Below, one piece after another: positions 19,394-27,775 of a stretch of 64,000 nucleotides of DNA. The position numbers and the translations under genes were made by a program. Numbering within the stretch: the first letter of the stretch is position 1; each line of letters begins with the position of its first letter. The notes under the pieces were generated by a model. The model saw nothing but the letters and a program-made list of their open reading frames with translations. It was not told the origin of the DNA and did no database searches. This DNA is from Flavobacteriaceae bacterium CRH. GTDB taxonomy: Bacteria > Bacteroidota > Bacteroidia > Flavobacteriales > Flavobacteriaceae. The stretch is from positions 310,001 to 374,000 of the forward strand of contig LMAJ01000003.1 in assembly GCA_001507425.1 (NCBI GenBank), written 5' to 3'.

Positions 19394-20422
19394 TTATTTG
19401 ATTAAGATGCTTTTAAATTTTGCAATATTTTTAAGCGCCATTCCGGTTCCGCGAACAACTGCTCTTAAAGGATCTTCTGCAATATAAACCGGTAAATCAG
19501 TTTTTTGCGAAATACGTTTGTCAAGACCTCTTAACATAGATCCACCACCAGCAAGATAAATACCAGTATTGTAGATATCTGCAGCTAATTCAGGAGGCGT
19601 TTGAGATAAAGTTTCCATTACGGCATCTTCAATACGCTGAATCGATTTGTCTAATGCTTTTGCAATTTCTCTATAAGAAACATCAACCTGTTTTGGTTTA
19701 CCCGTAAGTAAATCTCTACCCTGAACTGACATATCTTCAGGAGGACCATCTAAATCTTCGATAGCAGCTCCAATTTGAATTTTTATTTTTTCAGCAGTAC
19801 TTTCTCCAACAAATAAATTGTGTTGTGTACGCATGTAGTAAACAATATCATTCGTGAAAACGTCACCTGCAATTTTTACAGATTTATCACATACAATTCC
19901 ACCTAATGCAATAACGGCAATTTCTGTTGTACCACCTCCAATATCAACAATCATGTTTCCTTTTGGTTGCATAATATCGATACCAATACCAATTGCAGCA
20001 GCCATAGGTTCATGAATCAAATAAACTTCTTTTCCGTTTACTCTTTCACAAGACTCTTTTACGGCTCTCATCTCAACCTCAGTAATACCAGAAGGAATAC
20101 ATACTACCATTCTTAAAGCTGGAGTAAACATTCTTTTTTTCAATGCCGGAATACTTTTAATGAACATATTGATCATTTTTTCTGAAGCATCAAAATCTGC
20201 AATTACACCATCTTTCAATGGCCTTATGGTCTTGATGTTTTCATGTGTCTTACCCTGCATCATGTTAGCTTCCTTACCAACAGCAATGATTTTGCCTGAT
20301 ATTCTATCACGTGCAACGATCGACGGACTATCAATAACAACTTTATCATTATGTATGATTAAAGTGTTTGCGGTACCAAGGTCTATCGCAATATCCTCGG
20401 TCATGAAATCAAAAAATCCCAT
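19394..20422 (-). CDS. mreB: Rod shape-determining protein MreB
   Basis: Bacterial actin, 342 residues, full length. Phosphate-binding loops are visible (AIDLGTANTLI; DIGGGTTEIAV), as are the HEPMAAAIG connect region and the adenosine-binding LAGGGSMLRGLD. It organises the elongation complex. It leads the mreBCD-mrdA-rodA unit; a gap of 102 bases to mreC contains no terminator that I can see (an imperfect repeat of GAGTTGAAT/ATTCAACTC at 19347-19371 is present). Confidence 0.98.
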   Translation of the reverse strand: MGFFDFMTEDIAIDLGTANTLIIHNDKVVIDSPSIVARDRISGKIIAVGKEANMMQGKTHENIKTIRPLKDGVIADFDASEKMINMFIKSIPALKKRMFTPALRMVVCIPSGITEVEMRAVKESCERVNGKEVYLIHEPMAAAIGIGIDIMQPKGNMIVDIGGGTTEIAVIALGGIVCDKSVKIAGDVFTNDIVYYMRTQHNLFVGESTAEKIKIQIGAAIEDLDGPPEDMSVQGRDLLTGKPKQVDVSYREIAKALDKSIQRIEDAVMETLSQTPPELAADIYNTGIYLAGGGSMLRGLDKRISQKTDLPVYIAEDPLRAVVRGTGMALKNIAKFKSILIK

Positions 20423-20463
20423 AAGTTTTTTAGGGGTTTAAAATGTTAAAAAATTATTTTGAA

Positions 20464-20471
20464 CAAAGTTA
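20464..20471 (-). promoter_or_regulatory. -7 promoter element of mreB
   Basis: TAACTTTG on the minus strand, 42 bases before the mreB ATG and just past the purH stop. No clear -33 match. Confidence 0.45.
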
Positions 20472-20477
20472 AACAAA

Positions 20478-22004
20478 TTAATGTTTAAAATGACGTGTTC
20501 CTGTAAATACCATTGCAACATTATTTTCATTGCAATAATTTATGCTTAATTCATCTTTTATTGATCCTCCTGGCTGAATTACTGCTGTTATTCCTGCTTT
20601 TTTGGCTAATTCTACACAATCCGGAAAAGGGAAAAATGCATCGCTTGCCATTGAAGCTCCTGTTAAATCAAATCCAAAGGCTTTAGCTTTATCTACAGCT
20701 TGTACCAAAGCATCAACTCTTGATGTCTGGCCAGTGCCTGAAGAAATTAGTGTTCCGTTTTTTGCAAAAACAATCGTATTTGATTTTGTGTTTTTACAAA
20801 TTTTTGAAGCAAATATTAAATCTTCTATTTCCTGAGCAGTCGGCTCTGTAATAGTAACGGTTTTTAAATGCTCTTTATTATCAGTAATATTATTTCTGTC
20901 CTGAATTAACAAACCATTAAGACATGTTCTTACTTGTCTTGAAGGTAGTTCAACTTCATTTTGAACTAATATAATTCGGTTTTTCTTTTCTTGTAAAACT
21001 GCAATTGCATCATCATCATAACTTGGAGCAATTACGACTTCACAAAACAATTTGTTGATTTCTTCTGCCGTAGTCAAATCAATTTTGGTATTTGCGATCA
21101 AAACTCCACCAAAAGCAGATGTAGGGTCGCATGCCAAAGCTGCCAAATAAGCTTCGCTAATTGTTTTTCTTGAAGCTAAACCACAAGCATTGTTATGTTT
21201 TAAAATTGCAAAAGTAGGTCCGTCAGTTTTAAATTCATTAATTAAATTTACGGCAGCATCCACATCAAGCAAGTTGTTGTAAGATAACTCTTTTCCGTGA
21301 ACTTTTTTAAACATTGCATCAAAATCTCCAAAAAAGAATCCTTTTTGGTGAGGATTTTCTCCGTATCTTAAAACCTGACCACCTGCAATACTTTCTTTGT
21401 AAATTGTTTCGTCTGTATTGAAATAATTAAAAATTGCGCCATCATAATGAGATGAAACGTGGAAAGCTTTTGTAGCAAACAATCTTCTGTTTTCCAGCGT
21501 TGTTGCTCCGTTTTGCTCTGTGATTAAATCTAAAAGTAAGCTGTATTCGTTTACAGAAGCTACAATTACAGTGTCTTTGAAGTTTTTTGCACCGGCACGA
21601 ATCAATGAAATTCCACCAATGTCAATTTTTTCAATAATATCCTGTTCGCTTGCACCAGAAGCAACTGTTTTTTCAAAAGGATACAAATCAACAATCACCA
21701 AATCAATCTGTGGAATATCAAATTCTTTCATTTGCTGAACATCACTTTCGTTATCCTGACGGTTTAAAATTCCGCCAAAAATTTTCGGGTGCAATGTTTT
21801 TACCCTTCCGCCAAGAATTTCAGGAAAAGAAGTAATATCTTCAACAGGAACTACAGGGATTCCAAGGTTTTTAATGAAATCTTCTGTTCCTCCGGTCGAG
21901 TAAAGTGTAACATTTTGTTCATGCAATTTTCTAACGATTGGCTCTAATCCATCTTTCGAAAAAACTGATATTAATGCTGATTGTATTGTTTTAGTTGTGC
22001 TCAT
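20478..22004 (-). CDS. purH: Bifunctional AICAR formyltransferase/IMP cyclohydrolase
   Basis: Last two steps of purine synthesis; 508 residues from ATG 22004. N-terminal MGS-like cyclohydrolase domain (ALISVFSKDGLEPIVRKL; STGGTEDFI; GGRVKTLHPKIFGGIL) and C-terminal transformylase domain with LRYGENPHQKG, the KHNNACGLA catalytic Lys-His and SDAFFPFPD. A frame extension to TTG 22031 is rejected because the -7 promoter element TACTTTTG covers 22036-22029. Complete. Confidence 0.97.
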   Translation of the reverse strand: MSTTKTIQSALISVFSKDGLEPIVRKLHEQNVTLYSTGGTEDFIKNLGIPVVPVEDITSFPEILGGRVKTLHPKIFGGILNRQDNESDVQQMKEFDIPQIDLVIVDLYPFEKTVASGASEQDIIEKIDIGGISLIRAGAKNFKDTVIVASVNEYSLLLDLITEQNGATTLENRRLFATKAFHVSSHYDGAIFNYFNTDETIYKESIAGGQVLRYGENPHQKGFFFGDFDAMFKKVHGKELSYNNLLDVDAAVNLINEFKTDGPTFAILKHNNACGLASRKTISEAYLAALACDPTSAFGGVLIANTKIDLTTAEEINKLFCEVVIAPSYDDDAIAVLQEKKNRIILVQNEVELPSRQVRTCLNGLLIQDRNNITDNKEHLKTVTITEPTAQEIEDLIFASKICKNTKSNTIVFAKNGTLISSGTGQTSRVDALVQAVDKAKAFGFDLTGASMASDAFFPFPDCVELAKKAGITAVIQPGGSIKDELSINYCNENNVAMVFTGTRHFKH

Positions 22005-22028
22005 TGTGTAGTTATGATTTTCAGACTG

Positions 22029-22036
22029 CAAAAGTA
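22029..22036 (-). promoter_or_regulatory. -7 promoter element of purH
   Basis: TACTTTTG followed by CAG on the minus strand, 25 bases before ATG 22004. It excludes the upstream TTG start. Confidence 0.55.
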
Positions 22037-22168
22037 GTTTTTTTAAATATTATTTTAAAGAAATTAGTGTAACATTATACTAAAAAAATCTACTGATGAG
22101 TAAGTTAACTTTTATTAGGTTTTTGATTTTAATTTATTGAATTTTACTTTATTGAAAAATACTATTAT

Positions 22169-23416
22169 ATGCTTCTTTATCTCCGATTATTAAAAGAAAG
22201 TTTGAGCTTTGCCATAAACGCTTTACGAAATAATAAGTTACGAACTTTATTATCATTATTGGGTGTTACCATTGGTATTTTTTCAATTATTGCCGTTTTA
22301 GCTGCCGTTGATTCTTTAGACCGAAAAATTTCTAAAGATTTGAGCAGTTTAGATAAAAATACGATTTATTTAATGAAATATTGCTTCGGTCCATCTGAAA
22401 TTCCACAATGGAAAAGAGAGCAATTTCCGAATGTAAAATATGATGAGTATATCAACTTAAAAAACTCGTTAAATAATACAGAGCAAGTAGGTTATCAGCT
22501 TTTTGTAAATAGGGAAAGTTTAAAATACGATTCGAAAACTGTTGCCGATGTCAATATGGTCCCATCGTCTTTTGAAATGGTCGATATTGATGGTTTAAGT
22601 TTTGATAAGGGAAGGTTTTATAATGAATCTGAATCGAATTCAGGAACTCCGGTAATTGTTTTGGGATATGATATTGCGAACGGACTTTTTGAATCAGGTG
22701 ATCCCATCGGAAAAAGCATTCGTTTATACGGACAGCGTTTTACCGTTATTGGCGTGATGAAAAAACAGGGTGCAGGTTTTTTTGGAGACAGTAATGATAC
22801 TTCCGTTTATTTTCCGGCTAATTTTTTACGCAGAATGTATGGTGACAGCGATGCCATGACGCCTGTAATTGTTTTGAAACCCGTAAAAGGTATCGATATG
22901 GATGCTTACAAAGCAGAAGTAGCACAAAAACTAAGGGCAATTCGCGGAATGAAAGCAGGGGAGATGGATAACTTTTTTATCAATGTACTTTCTGGATTTA
23001 CTGATTTTATTGATGGAATTTTAGGTCAGATGAATGTTGTTGGATGGATTATCAGCGGATTTTCTCTTTTGGTTGGAGGATTTGGAATCGCTAATATTAT
23101 GTTTGTTTCTGTAAAAGAGAGAACGAATTTAATTGGTATTCAAAAATCTTTAGGAGCAAAAAACCGTTTTATTTTATTTCAGTTTTTATTTGAAGCCATT
23201 ATTCTTTCTGTAATTGGTGGAATTATTGGTTTATTGATGGTTTGGGGAATTGCACTAATCTTAACGAAAGTGCTCGATTTTGAATTTGTTTTAAGCTTTG
23301 GAAATATAATTCTAGGAACAACTTTAGCTGCGCTTATCGGATTAATTTCGGGGATTTTACCAGCTATTTCAGCAGCAAAATTAGATCCTGTAGAAGCTAT
23401 TCGAACAGGAATGTAG
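22169..23416 (+). CDS. MacB-like ABC transporter permease
   Basis: A 415-residue permease of the MacB/FtsX type: first helix near 25-45 (NKLRTLLSLLGVTIGIFSIIAVLAAVDSL pattern), a periplasmic MacB_PCD domain (~50-255) and three C-terminal helices (WIISGFSLLVGGFGIANIMFVSVKERTNLIGIQKSLGAK; then LFEAIILSVIGGIIGLL). The final AAKLDPVEAIRTGM is the family's usual end. No ATPase gene adjoins, so it must pair with one encoded elsewhere. Substrate unknown. Confidence 0.9.
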   Translation: MLLYLRLLKESLSFAINALRNNKLRTLLSLLGVTIGIFSIIAVLAAVDSLDRKISKDLSSLDKNTIYLMKYCFGPSEIPQWKREQFPNVKYDEYINLKNSLNNTEQVGYQLFVNRESLKYDSKTVADVNMVPSSFEMVDIDGLSFDKGRFYNESESNSGTPVIVLGYDIANGLFESGDPIGKSIRLYGQRFTVIGVMKKQGAGFFGDSNDTSVYFPANFLRRMYGDSDAMTPVIVLKPVKGIDMDAYKAEVAQKLRAIRGMKAGEMDNFFINVLSGFTDFIDGILGQMNVVGWIISGFSLLVGGFGIANIMFVSVKERTNLIGIQKSLGAKNRFILFQFLFEAIILSVIGGIIGLLMVWGIALILTKVLDFEFVLSFGNIILGTTLAALIGLISGILPAISAAKLDPVEAIRTGM

Positions 23417-23511
23417 TTTTTTTCGGAATCTTTAAAGGTTCAAAGGTGCAAAGAGGCAAAGGTTTTAAGTTTGCTGTAAAGTTCTTTAAGAACGATACGT
23501 AAATTATGAAA

Positions 23512-23548
23512 GAAAAAAAATCCCAAGAATATTTTCCTTAGGATTTTT
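23512..23548. terminator. Terminator between the permease and the XRE regulator
   Basis: AATCCCAAG/CTTAGGATT stem (23519-23527, 23537-23545; one mismatch) with A-run before and T-run after, so it can serve both convergent genes. Confidence 0.8.
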
Positions 23549-23572
23549 GAGTTAGTATATTTTTAAAAAAGA

Positions 23573-23974
23573 TTATTTCTCTTTTAATAATTTTTCTAAA
23601 TATTCATTCTTTTCTTTTTCTGCCAAAACTAAACGTTCATAAAGTTCAACTACTTTATCTATTGGGTTGAATGTACAATGACTTGGACTGAACATTCCAT
23701 TTACACCACTGCTGCTACTATTGTCGTAAAAATTATTGAAATAATTAATCATATTTTCTTCGGTAAAGTTTTTTATAGCATCAACACTTACTCCCAGAGC
23801 TTTTGCTATGTCAAAAAGCTTTGCATCATCTATTGTTTCGCTATTTTCAATAGCCGAAATTGCTTGTTGGTTGGTTCCTAAAGCCTGAGCCAAAGCTTCT
23901 TGCTTCATGTCTTTAAGTTCACGAATACGGCTAATTTTTCGTCCTATATGGTTTGGTTTTGTTGCTGTGCTCAT
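23573..23974 (-). CDS. XRE-type helix-turn-helix regulator
   Basis: A 133-residue DNA-binding protein. Residues ~11-70 form an HTH_3 domain (GRKISRIRELKDMKQEALAQ; GTNQQAISAIENSETI; LFDIAKALGVSVDAI). The C-terminal third is a Ser/Asn-rich linker followed by a charged helix (VVELYERLVLAEKEKNEYLEKLLKEK), probably for oligomerisation. Similar solo regulators are common in Bacteroidota; target unknown. The -7 element ends five bases before the ATG, so the mRNA may be leaderless. Confidence 0.88.
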   Translation of the reverse strand: MSTATKPNHIGRKISRIRELKDMKQEALAQALGTNQQAISAIENSETIDDAKLFDIAKALGVSVDAIKNFTEENMINYFNNFYDNSSSSGVNGMFSPSHCTFNPIDKVVELYERLVLAEKEKNEYLEKLLKEK

Positions 23975-23978
23975 AGTT

Positions 23979-23986
23979 CAAAGGTA
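23979..23986 (-). promoter_or_regulatory. -7 promoter element at the XRE gene start
   Basis: TACCTTTG on the minus strand; expected start of transcription is at the ATG itself (23974). Confidence 0.5.
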
Positions 23987-24233
23987 TTTATAATGCTTTA
24001 AAAAAAATCGGTTTTGGTAAAAAATAGATAATTTATGTTTGATACATTTTATAATAGTTTGCTTGGGTACAAAACTATTATTTACTGTTTTATCGTAAAC
24101 AAAAATACAATTTTTCAGACAAGTATTAAGTATCAGGTTGAAAAGTTGGGATTGTTAAAAATATTTGATATTCCGTAAAGTAAAGTTCTATCAGAAAAAT
24201 TATAAAATGCATTTTGTTTTATCATATTTCAAT

Positions 24234-24310
24234 CATAGCCCACGGTTTCAACCGTGGGATGCGGATTGTGATAATGCATTGCGGTCCAACGGTTGAAACC
24301 GTTGGTTATG
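24234..24310. repeat. Twin-palindrome (REP/BIME-like) intergenic element
   Basis: Two 20-base palindromes in inverted relation: CCCACGGTTTCAACCGTGGG (24239-24258) and CCAACGGTTGAAACCGTTGG (24286-24305), each with a 9-bp perfect stem. Flanks CATAGCC and GGTTATG are also mirror-related, so the whole 77-base unit is an imperfect inverted repeat. This is the only notable content of the 406-base gap 23975-24380 apart from terminator and promoter. Confidence 0.85.
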
Positions 24311-24340
24311 TTTTAATTATGTGAAAAAAATATTTTAGCA

Positions 24341-24373
24341 TAAAAAATCCCAAGAAATATTTTCATTGGAATT
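24341..24373 (-). terminator. Weak terminator after the lipoprotein pair
   Basis: Minus-strand TTCCAA/TTGGGA stem with a 12-base loop and six T. Confidence 0.5.
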
Positions 24374-24380
24374 TTATATT

Positions 24381-24989
24381 TTAATGATTCAATTTTGGTT
24401 TTATAAAAGGGAAAGTAATTCTGTTCTTATCCCATTTAATTTTATCTGAATAATAAGATTCATTATTTTTCTTGTATTTAAGAACTGTATCTTCTTCTTG
24501 AGAAGTTCTTCTTATATTATAATAATCCCCGTATTTTTCTTGTGACTTTAATGCCTTTTCTAAAACAAAAAAAGATTCTGATTGTAAAGTATCGGTTTTA
24601 GAGCATATGAAAGTGATGTTTTTGAAATTGCTTTTATAATTAGCTTTAATAAAATTTGCAATACAGTTATCTGGAATTTCGATTAAATCTTTAGGCTGCA
24701 AATCTATAAAAAGAGGGATTGTATCACTTGTTTCCCAATTTCCACAAATATGACCTATTTCTTCTCTTTGTGAATAATATATTTTTGAGTCATTGTCTAT
24801 TATAAAGGAGTTTGTTCCATAAAATACCCATCCAGGAATAGGAGGAGGAGGAGGAATTTTTTCTTTGTTAAGAATTCTTTCTTTATTATTTTGAGAAATT
24901 ATGTAGGGTATGTTTTCTTTCGGGCTTTCTTTTTTTGTGCAATTAAAAAGAAACAGGCAAATTAGAACACCAATAATGACTCTTTTCAT
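24381..24989 (-). CDS. Unknown lipoprotein with proline run, paralogue 1
   Basis: A 202-residue protein with lipobox FLFNC (Cys17) and no family I recognise. After a Lys/Glu-rich linker comes KIPPPPPIPGWVFYG, then a mixed alpha/beta body. It is clearly related to the next gene upstream: shared PYIIS/TYIIS, IPPPP, IIDnD/IIDKK, DTIPlFIdLqPKdlIeIP and a near-identical RxSTQEEDTVLKYKK stretch near the C-terminus (here RTSQEEDTVLKYKK). Gap to the paralogue is 17 bases, so one operon. Function unknown. Confidence 0.8.
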   Translation of the reverse strand: MKRVIIGVLICLFLFNCTKKESPKENIPYIISQNNKERILNKEKIPPPPPIPGWVFYGTNSFIIDNDSKIYYSQREEIGHICGNWETSDTIPLFIDLQPKDLIEIPDNCIANFIKANYKSNFKNITFICSKTDTLQSESFFVLEKALKSQEKYGDYYNIRRTSQEEDTVLKYKKNNESYYSDKIKWDKNRITFPFIKPKLNH

Positions 24990-25006
24990 AAACTAAGATT
25001 TAAAAA

Positions 25007-25627
25007 TTATTTTTGATTTTTAAAGGGTAAATTAAATTTCAGGAATTTAATTCTTGTTTTGTCCCATTCAATATCATCTGAATTGTAATATTTGTTGCGT
25101 TTCTTGTATTTTAGAACAGTGTCTTCTTCTTGTGTCGATTTCCTTACAGTAAAAATTCTTATTTTACTTTTTGATTGATCATTTAGAAAATTCAATATTT
25201 TCTTGAAATCTTTATTGTTAATTGTGTCGTTTTGGGATGCAAGTACAAGCATTGTGTGTCGTTCATCTTTGTTAGAAATATTTTCTTTAATAAAGTCTAT
25301 TACACTGTAATTGGGAATTTTGATAATCTCTTTAGGTTCAAGATTAATAAAATCTGGAATTGTATCTGTTGGTGAGACGACACAATGCCAGTTTATAAGT
25401 TCTTTTTGATAAAAATAAAAGTTATTCTTTTTGTCTATTATAATTTGATTGTATCCGTAAAATCCTGACGGAGGCGGAGGAATTTCTTTTATTTTTAATT
25501 CTTTTAAGTATTTCTCATTCTCTTTAGAAATAATATAAGTGAAATTTTGTTCAGTTGTTTTTTCATCTTTTTTATCACAATTCCAAAGAAAAAAACAAAT
25601 CATAAAGCAAATAAAAATTCTCGTCAT
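25007..25627 (-). CDS. Unknown lipoprotein with proline run, paralogue 2
   Basis: A 206-residue lipoprotein (lipobox FLWNC, Cys17), tandem duplicate of the following gene. Shared landmarks are IPPPP (EIPPPPSGFYG), DTIPDFINLEPKEIIKIP and STQEEDTVLKYKKR. A longer frame reaches back to 25678, but that stretch is the accD terminator hairpin and gives a worse leader, so ATG 25627 is preferred. Not recognised as any named family. Confidence 0.8.
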   Translation of the reverse strand: MTRIFICFMICFFLWNCDKKDEKTTEQNFTYIISKENEKYLKELKIKEIPPPPSGFYGYNQIIIDKKNNFYFYQKELINWHCVVSPTDTIPDFINLEPKEIIKIPNYSVIDFIKENISNKDERHTMLVLASQNDTINNKDFKKILNFLNDQSKSKIRIFTVRKSTQEEDTVLKYKKRNKYYNSDDIEWDKTRIKFLKFNLPFKNQK

Positions 25628-25653
25628 AGAAATAAGATTTAAAATAAAGATAT

Positions 25654-25686
25654 AAAAAAATCCCATCAGCCGAAGCAAATGGGATT
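25654..25686 (-). terminator. Terminator of accD
   Basis: AATCCCAT/ATGGGATT perfect 8-bp stem (25679-25686 with 25659-25666) and seven T on the minus strand (25660-25654). Confidence 0.85.
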
Positions 25687-25710
25687 TTATATATTTTAGA
25701 AGTCAAAAAA

Positions 25711-26565
25711 CTATCTAATTGTACTATTCTGAATCAAATCAATATATAAGTTGATCTTGTCTTTTAAATCTTTTCTAGGCGTAATAAAATCAAGGAAACC
25801 GTGCTCTAAAAGAAACTCAGCAGTTTGAAAACCTTCCGGTAAATCTTTTCCTGTAGTATCACGAACAACACGAGGACCGGCAAAACCAATCAAAGCACCT
25901 GGCTCAGAGATGTTAATATCTCCTAACATGGCGTAAGATGCAGTTGTTCCTCCTGTAGTTGGGTCTGTACATAAAGAAATGTATGGTAAACCAGCTTCAG
26001 CAAGTTGCGCTAATTTTACAGATGTTTTTGCTAATTGCATTAACGAATAAGCAGCTTCCATCATACGGGCTCCACCAGATTTAGAAATCATAACAAAAGG
26101 CAATTTGTTTTTGATAGCGTGATCAATACCTCTTGCGATTTTTTCACCTACAACAGCTCCCATAGATCCACCAATAAAAGCGAAATCCATACAGCAAATT
26201 ACAAGTTCTTTTCCTTTAGATTTTCCAACTCCAGTACGAACAGCGTCTTTAAGATGTGTTTTTTCCATTACATCTTTCAATCGCTCTGCATATTTTTTTG
26301 TATCCACAAAATGCAAAGGATCTTTTGATGTCATGTTTTTATCTAACTCAACAAATTCGTTGTTGTCAAATAAAATTTCAAAATAGGTTGCGCTTCCAAT
26401 TCGAACGTGAAAATCATCTTCCGGACTAACAAATAAGTTTCGGGCTAATTCATCAGCGTCAATAATTTTTCCGGTAGGAGATTTGTACCACAATCCTTTC
26501 GGAACGTCCATCTTATCTTCTGTAGCGGTCGTAATCCCTTTTTCCTGTCTTTTAAACCAAGCCAT
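25711..26565 (-). CDS. accD: Acetyl-CoA carboxylase carboxyltransferase subunit beta
   Basis: Beta half of the carboxyltransferase that makes malonyl-CoA; 284 residues. The crotonase-like core is typical: [37 protein letters not shown] and [16 protein letters not shown]. The N-terminal region aligns with the usual zinc ribbon ([33 protein letters not shown]), but all four expected cysteines are missing (KCDSCG-type replaced by KSPTG; VCPKCD-type by VSPEDD). The partner alpha subunit is not in the window. Confidence 0.96.
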   Translation of the reverse strand: MAWFKRQEKGITTATEDKMDVPKGLWYKSPTGKIIDADELARNLFVSPEDDFHVRIGSATYFEILFDNNEFVELDKNMTSKDPLHFVDTKKYAERLKDVMEKTHLKDAVRTGVGKSKGKELVICCMDFAFIGGSMGAVVGEKIARGIDHAIKNKLPFVMISKSGGARMMEAAYSLMQLAKTSVKLAQLAEAGLPYISLCTDPTTGGTTASYAMLGDINISEPGALIGFAGPRVVRDTTGKDLPEGFQTAEFLLEHGFLDFITPRKDLKDKINLYIDLIQNSTIR

Positions 26566-26567
26566 TT

Positions 26568-26649
26568 TTTTAGATTTTAGATTTTAGACTGTAGATTTTA
26601 GATTTTAGACTCCAAGGAATCTAAAATCTAAAATCTGAAATCTAAAATT
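26568..26649. repeat. TAGATTTT repeat array in inverted orientation
   Basis: Between fbaA and accD: direct copies of TTTTAGA (26570-26610) followed, after CCAAGG, by the reverse complement AATCTAAAATCTAAAATCTG. The whole can fold into one long hairpin; it may terminate fbaA transcription. Confidence 0.75.
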
Positions 26650-27716
26650 TATAGTGTGTTTACGTTATTCAAGTCTGCAAAAGCTTGCTCAAGTCTTGTA
26701 TTGAATGTCACTTCGCTTTCACGTACCCATTTTCTTGGGTCATAATATTTTTTGTTAGGAGCATCAGCACCTTCCGGGTTACCAATTTGAGTTTTTAAAT
26801 AGTCAATGTTTTTAACCATATAATCACGAATTCCTTCGGTAAATGCAAATTGCAAATCTGTATCAATGTTCATTTTGATAACTCCGTAGCTAATTCCTTC
26901 TCTGATTTCTTCAAGTGTAGAACCTGAACCTCCGTGGAAAACGAAATCTACCGGGTTAGGACCAGTTTTGAATTTGTTTTGAACGAAATCCTGAGAATTT
27001 TTTAAGATTTTTGGAGTTAATTTTACGTTTCCTGGTTTGTAAACACCGTGAACGTTTCCAAAAGCTGCTGCGATAGTAAATTTAGGGCTTACTTTAGATA
27101 ATTCTTCATAAGCGTAAGCAACTTCTTCCGGCTGCGTGTATAATTTAGAGCTGTCAACATCAGAGTTGTCAACACCATCTTCTTCACCACCTGTAATACC
27201 AAGCTCGATTTCTAATGTCATACCCATTTTGCTCATTCTGGCCAAATATTCTTTACAGATCTCAATGTTTTCTTCGATTGGCTCCTCAGACAAATCGATC
27301 ATATGAGAACTGAATAATGGTTTTCCTGTTTCTGCAAAATGTTTTTCAGAGGCATCTAATAAACCATCAATCCAAGGTAATAATTTTTTAGCACAGTGAT
27401 CAGTATGTAAAATTACAGTTGCACCGTAAGCTTCTGCTAAAGTGTGAATATGTTTTGCTCCGGCAATTCCACCAGCGATTGCTGCTTTTTCACCTGCGTT
27501 AGATAATCCTTTTCCAGCGTTAAATTGTGCTCCTCCGTTTGAAAATTGAATGATAACTGGCGCATTAAGTTTTGCTGCAGTTTCAAGAACTCCATTGATT
27601 GTGCTAGAACCAGTAACGTTTACTGCTGGTAATGCAAAACCTTTTTCTTTTGCATAATTAAAAATCTCCTGAACTTGATCTCCTGTAGCTACTCCGGGTT
27701 TAATGTTGTGTGCCAT
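26649..27716 (-). CDS. fbaA: Class II fructose-bisphosphate aldolase
   Basis: Zinc-dependent glycolytic aldolase of 355 residues, E. coli FbaA-like. Zinc ligands and active-site residues sit in VILHTDHCAKKLLPW, ELGITGGEEDGVDNS, FGNVHGVYKPGN and DFVFHGGSGS; NMDTDLQFA-type phosphate loop appears as KMNIDTDLQFAFTEG. ATG 27716 chosen: the open frame extends to 27839 but that part lies inside the tamL stop region and beyond the -7 element (27754-27761). Confidence 0.97.
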   Translation of the reverse strand: MAHNIKPGVATGDQVQEIFNYAKEKGFALPAVNVTGSSTINGVLETAAKLNAPVIIQFSNGGAQFNAGKGLSNAGEKAAIAGGIAGAKHIHTLAEAYGATVILHTDHCAKKLLPWIDGLLDASEKHFAETGKPLFSSHMIDLSEEPIEENIEICKEYLARMSKMGMTLEIELGITGGEEDGVDNSDVDSSKLYTQPEEVAYAYEELSKVSPKFTIAAAFGNVHGVYKPGNVKLTPKILKNSQDFVQNKFKTGPNPVDFVFHGGSGSTLEEIREGISYGVIKMNIDTDLQFAFTEGIRDYMVKNIDYLKTQIGNPEGADAPNKKYYDPRKWVRESEVTFNTRLEQAFADLNNVNTL

Positions 27717-27753
27717 TGTAATTTTTTTATAGTTGTTTTTAGTTTTTAGGTTG

Positions 27754-27761
27754 CAAAAATA
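27754..27761 (-). promoter_or_regulatory. -7 promoter element of fbaA
   Basis: TATTTTTG on the minus strand, 37 bases before ATG 27716, in the 59-base gap after tamL. Confidence 0.5.
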
Positions 27762-27775
27762 AGAATTAATTAGCA

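Noticed and set aside
22005..22031. Upstream TTG start for purH
   Set aside because: It lies within the -7 promoter element, and the ATG at 22004 gives the usual protein length.
23420..23470. GGTTCAAAGGTGCAAAGAGG stretch after the ABC permease as a short tandem repeat
   Set aside because: Only loose, irregular repetition; too weak to call, though it resembles common flavobacterial intergenic filler.
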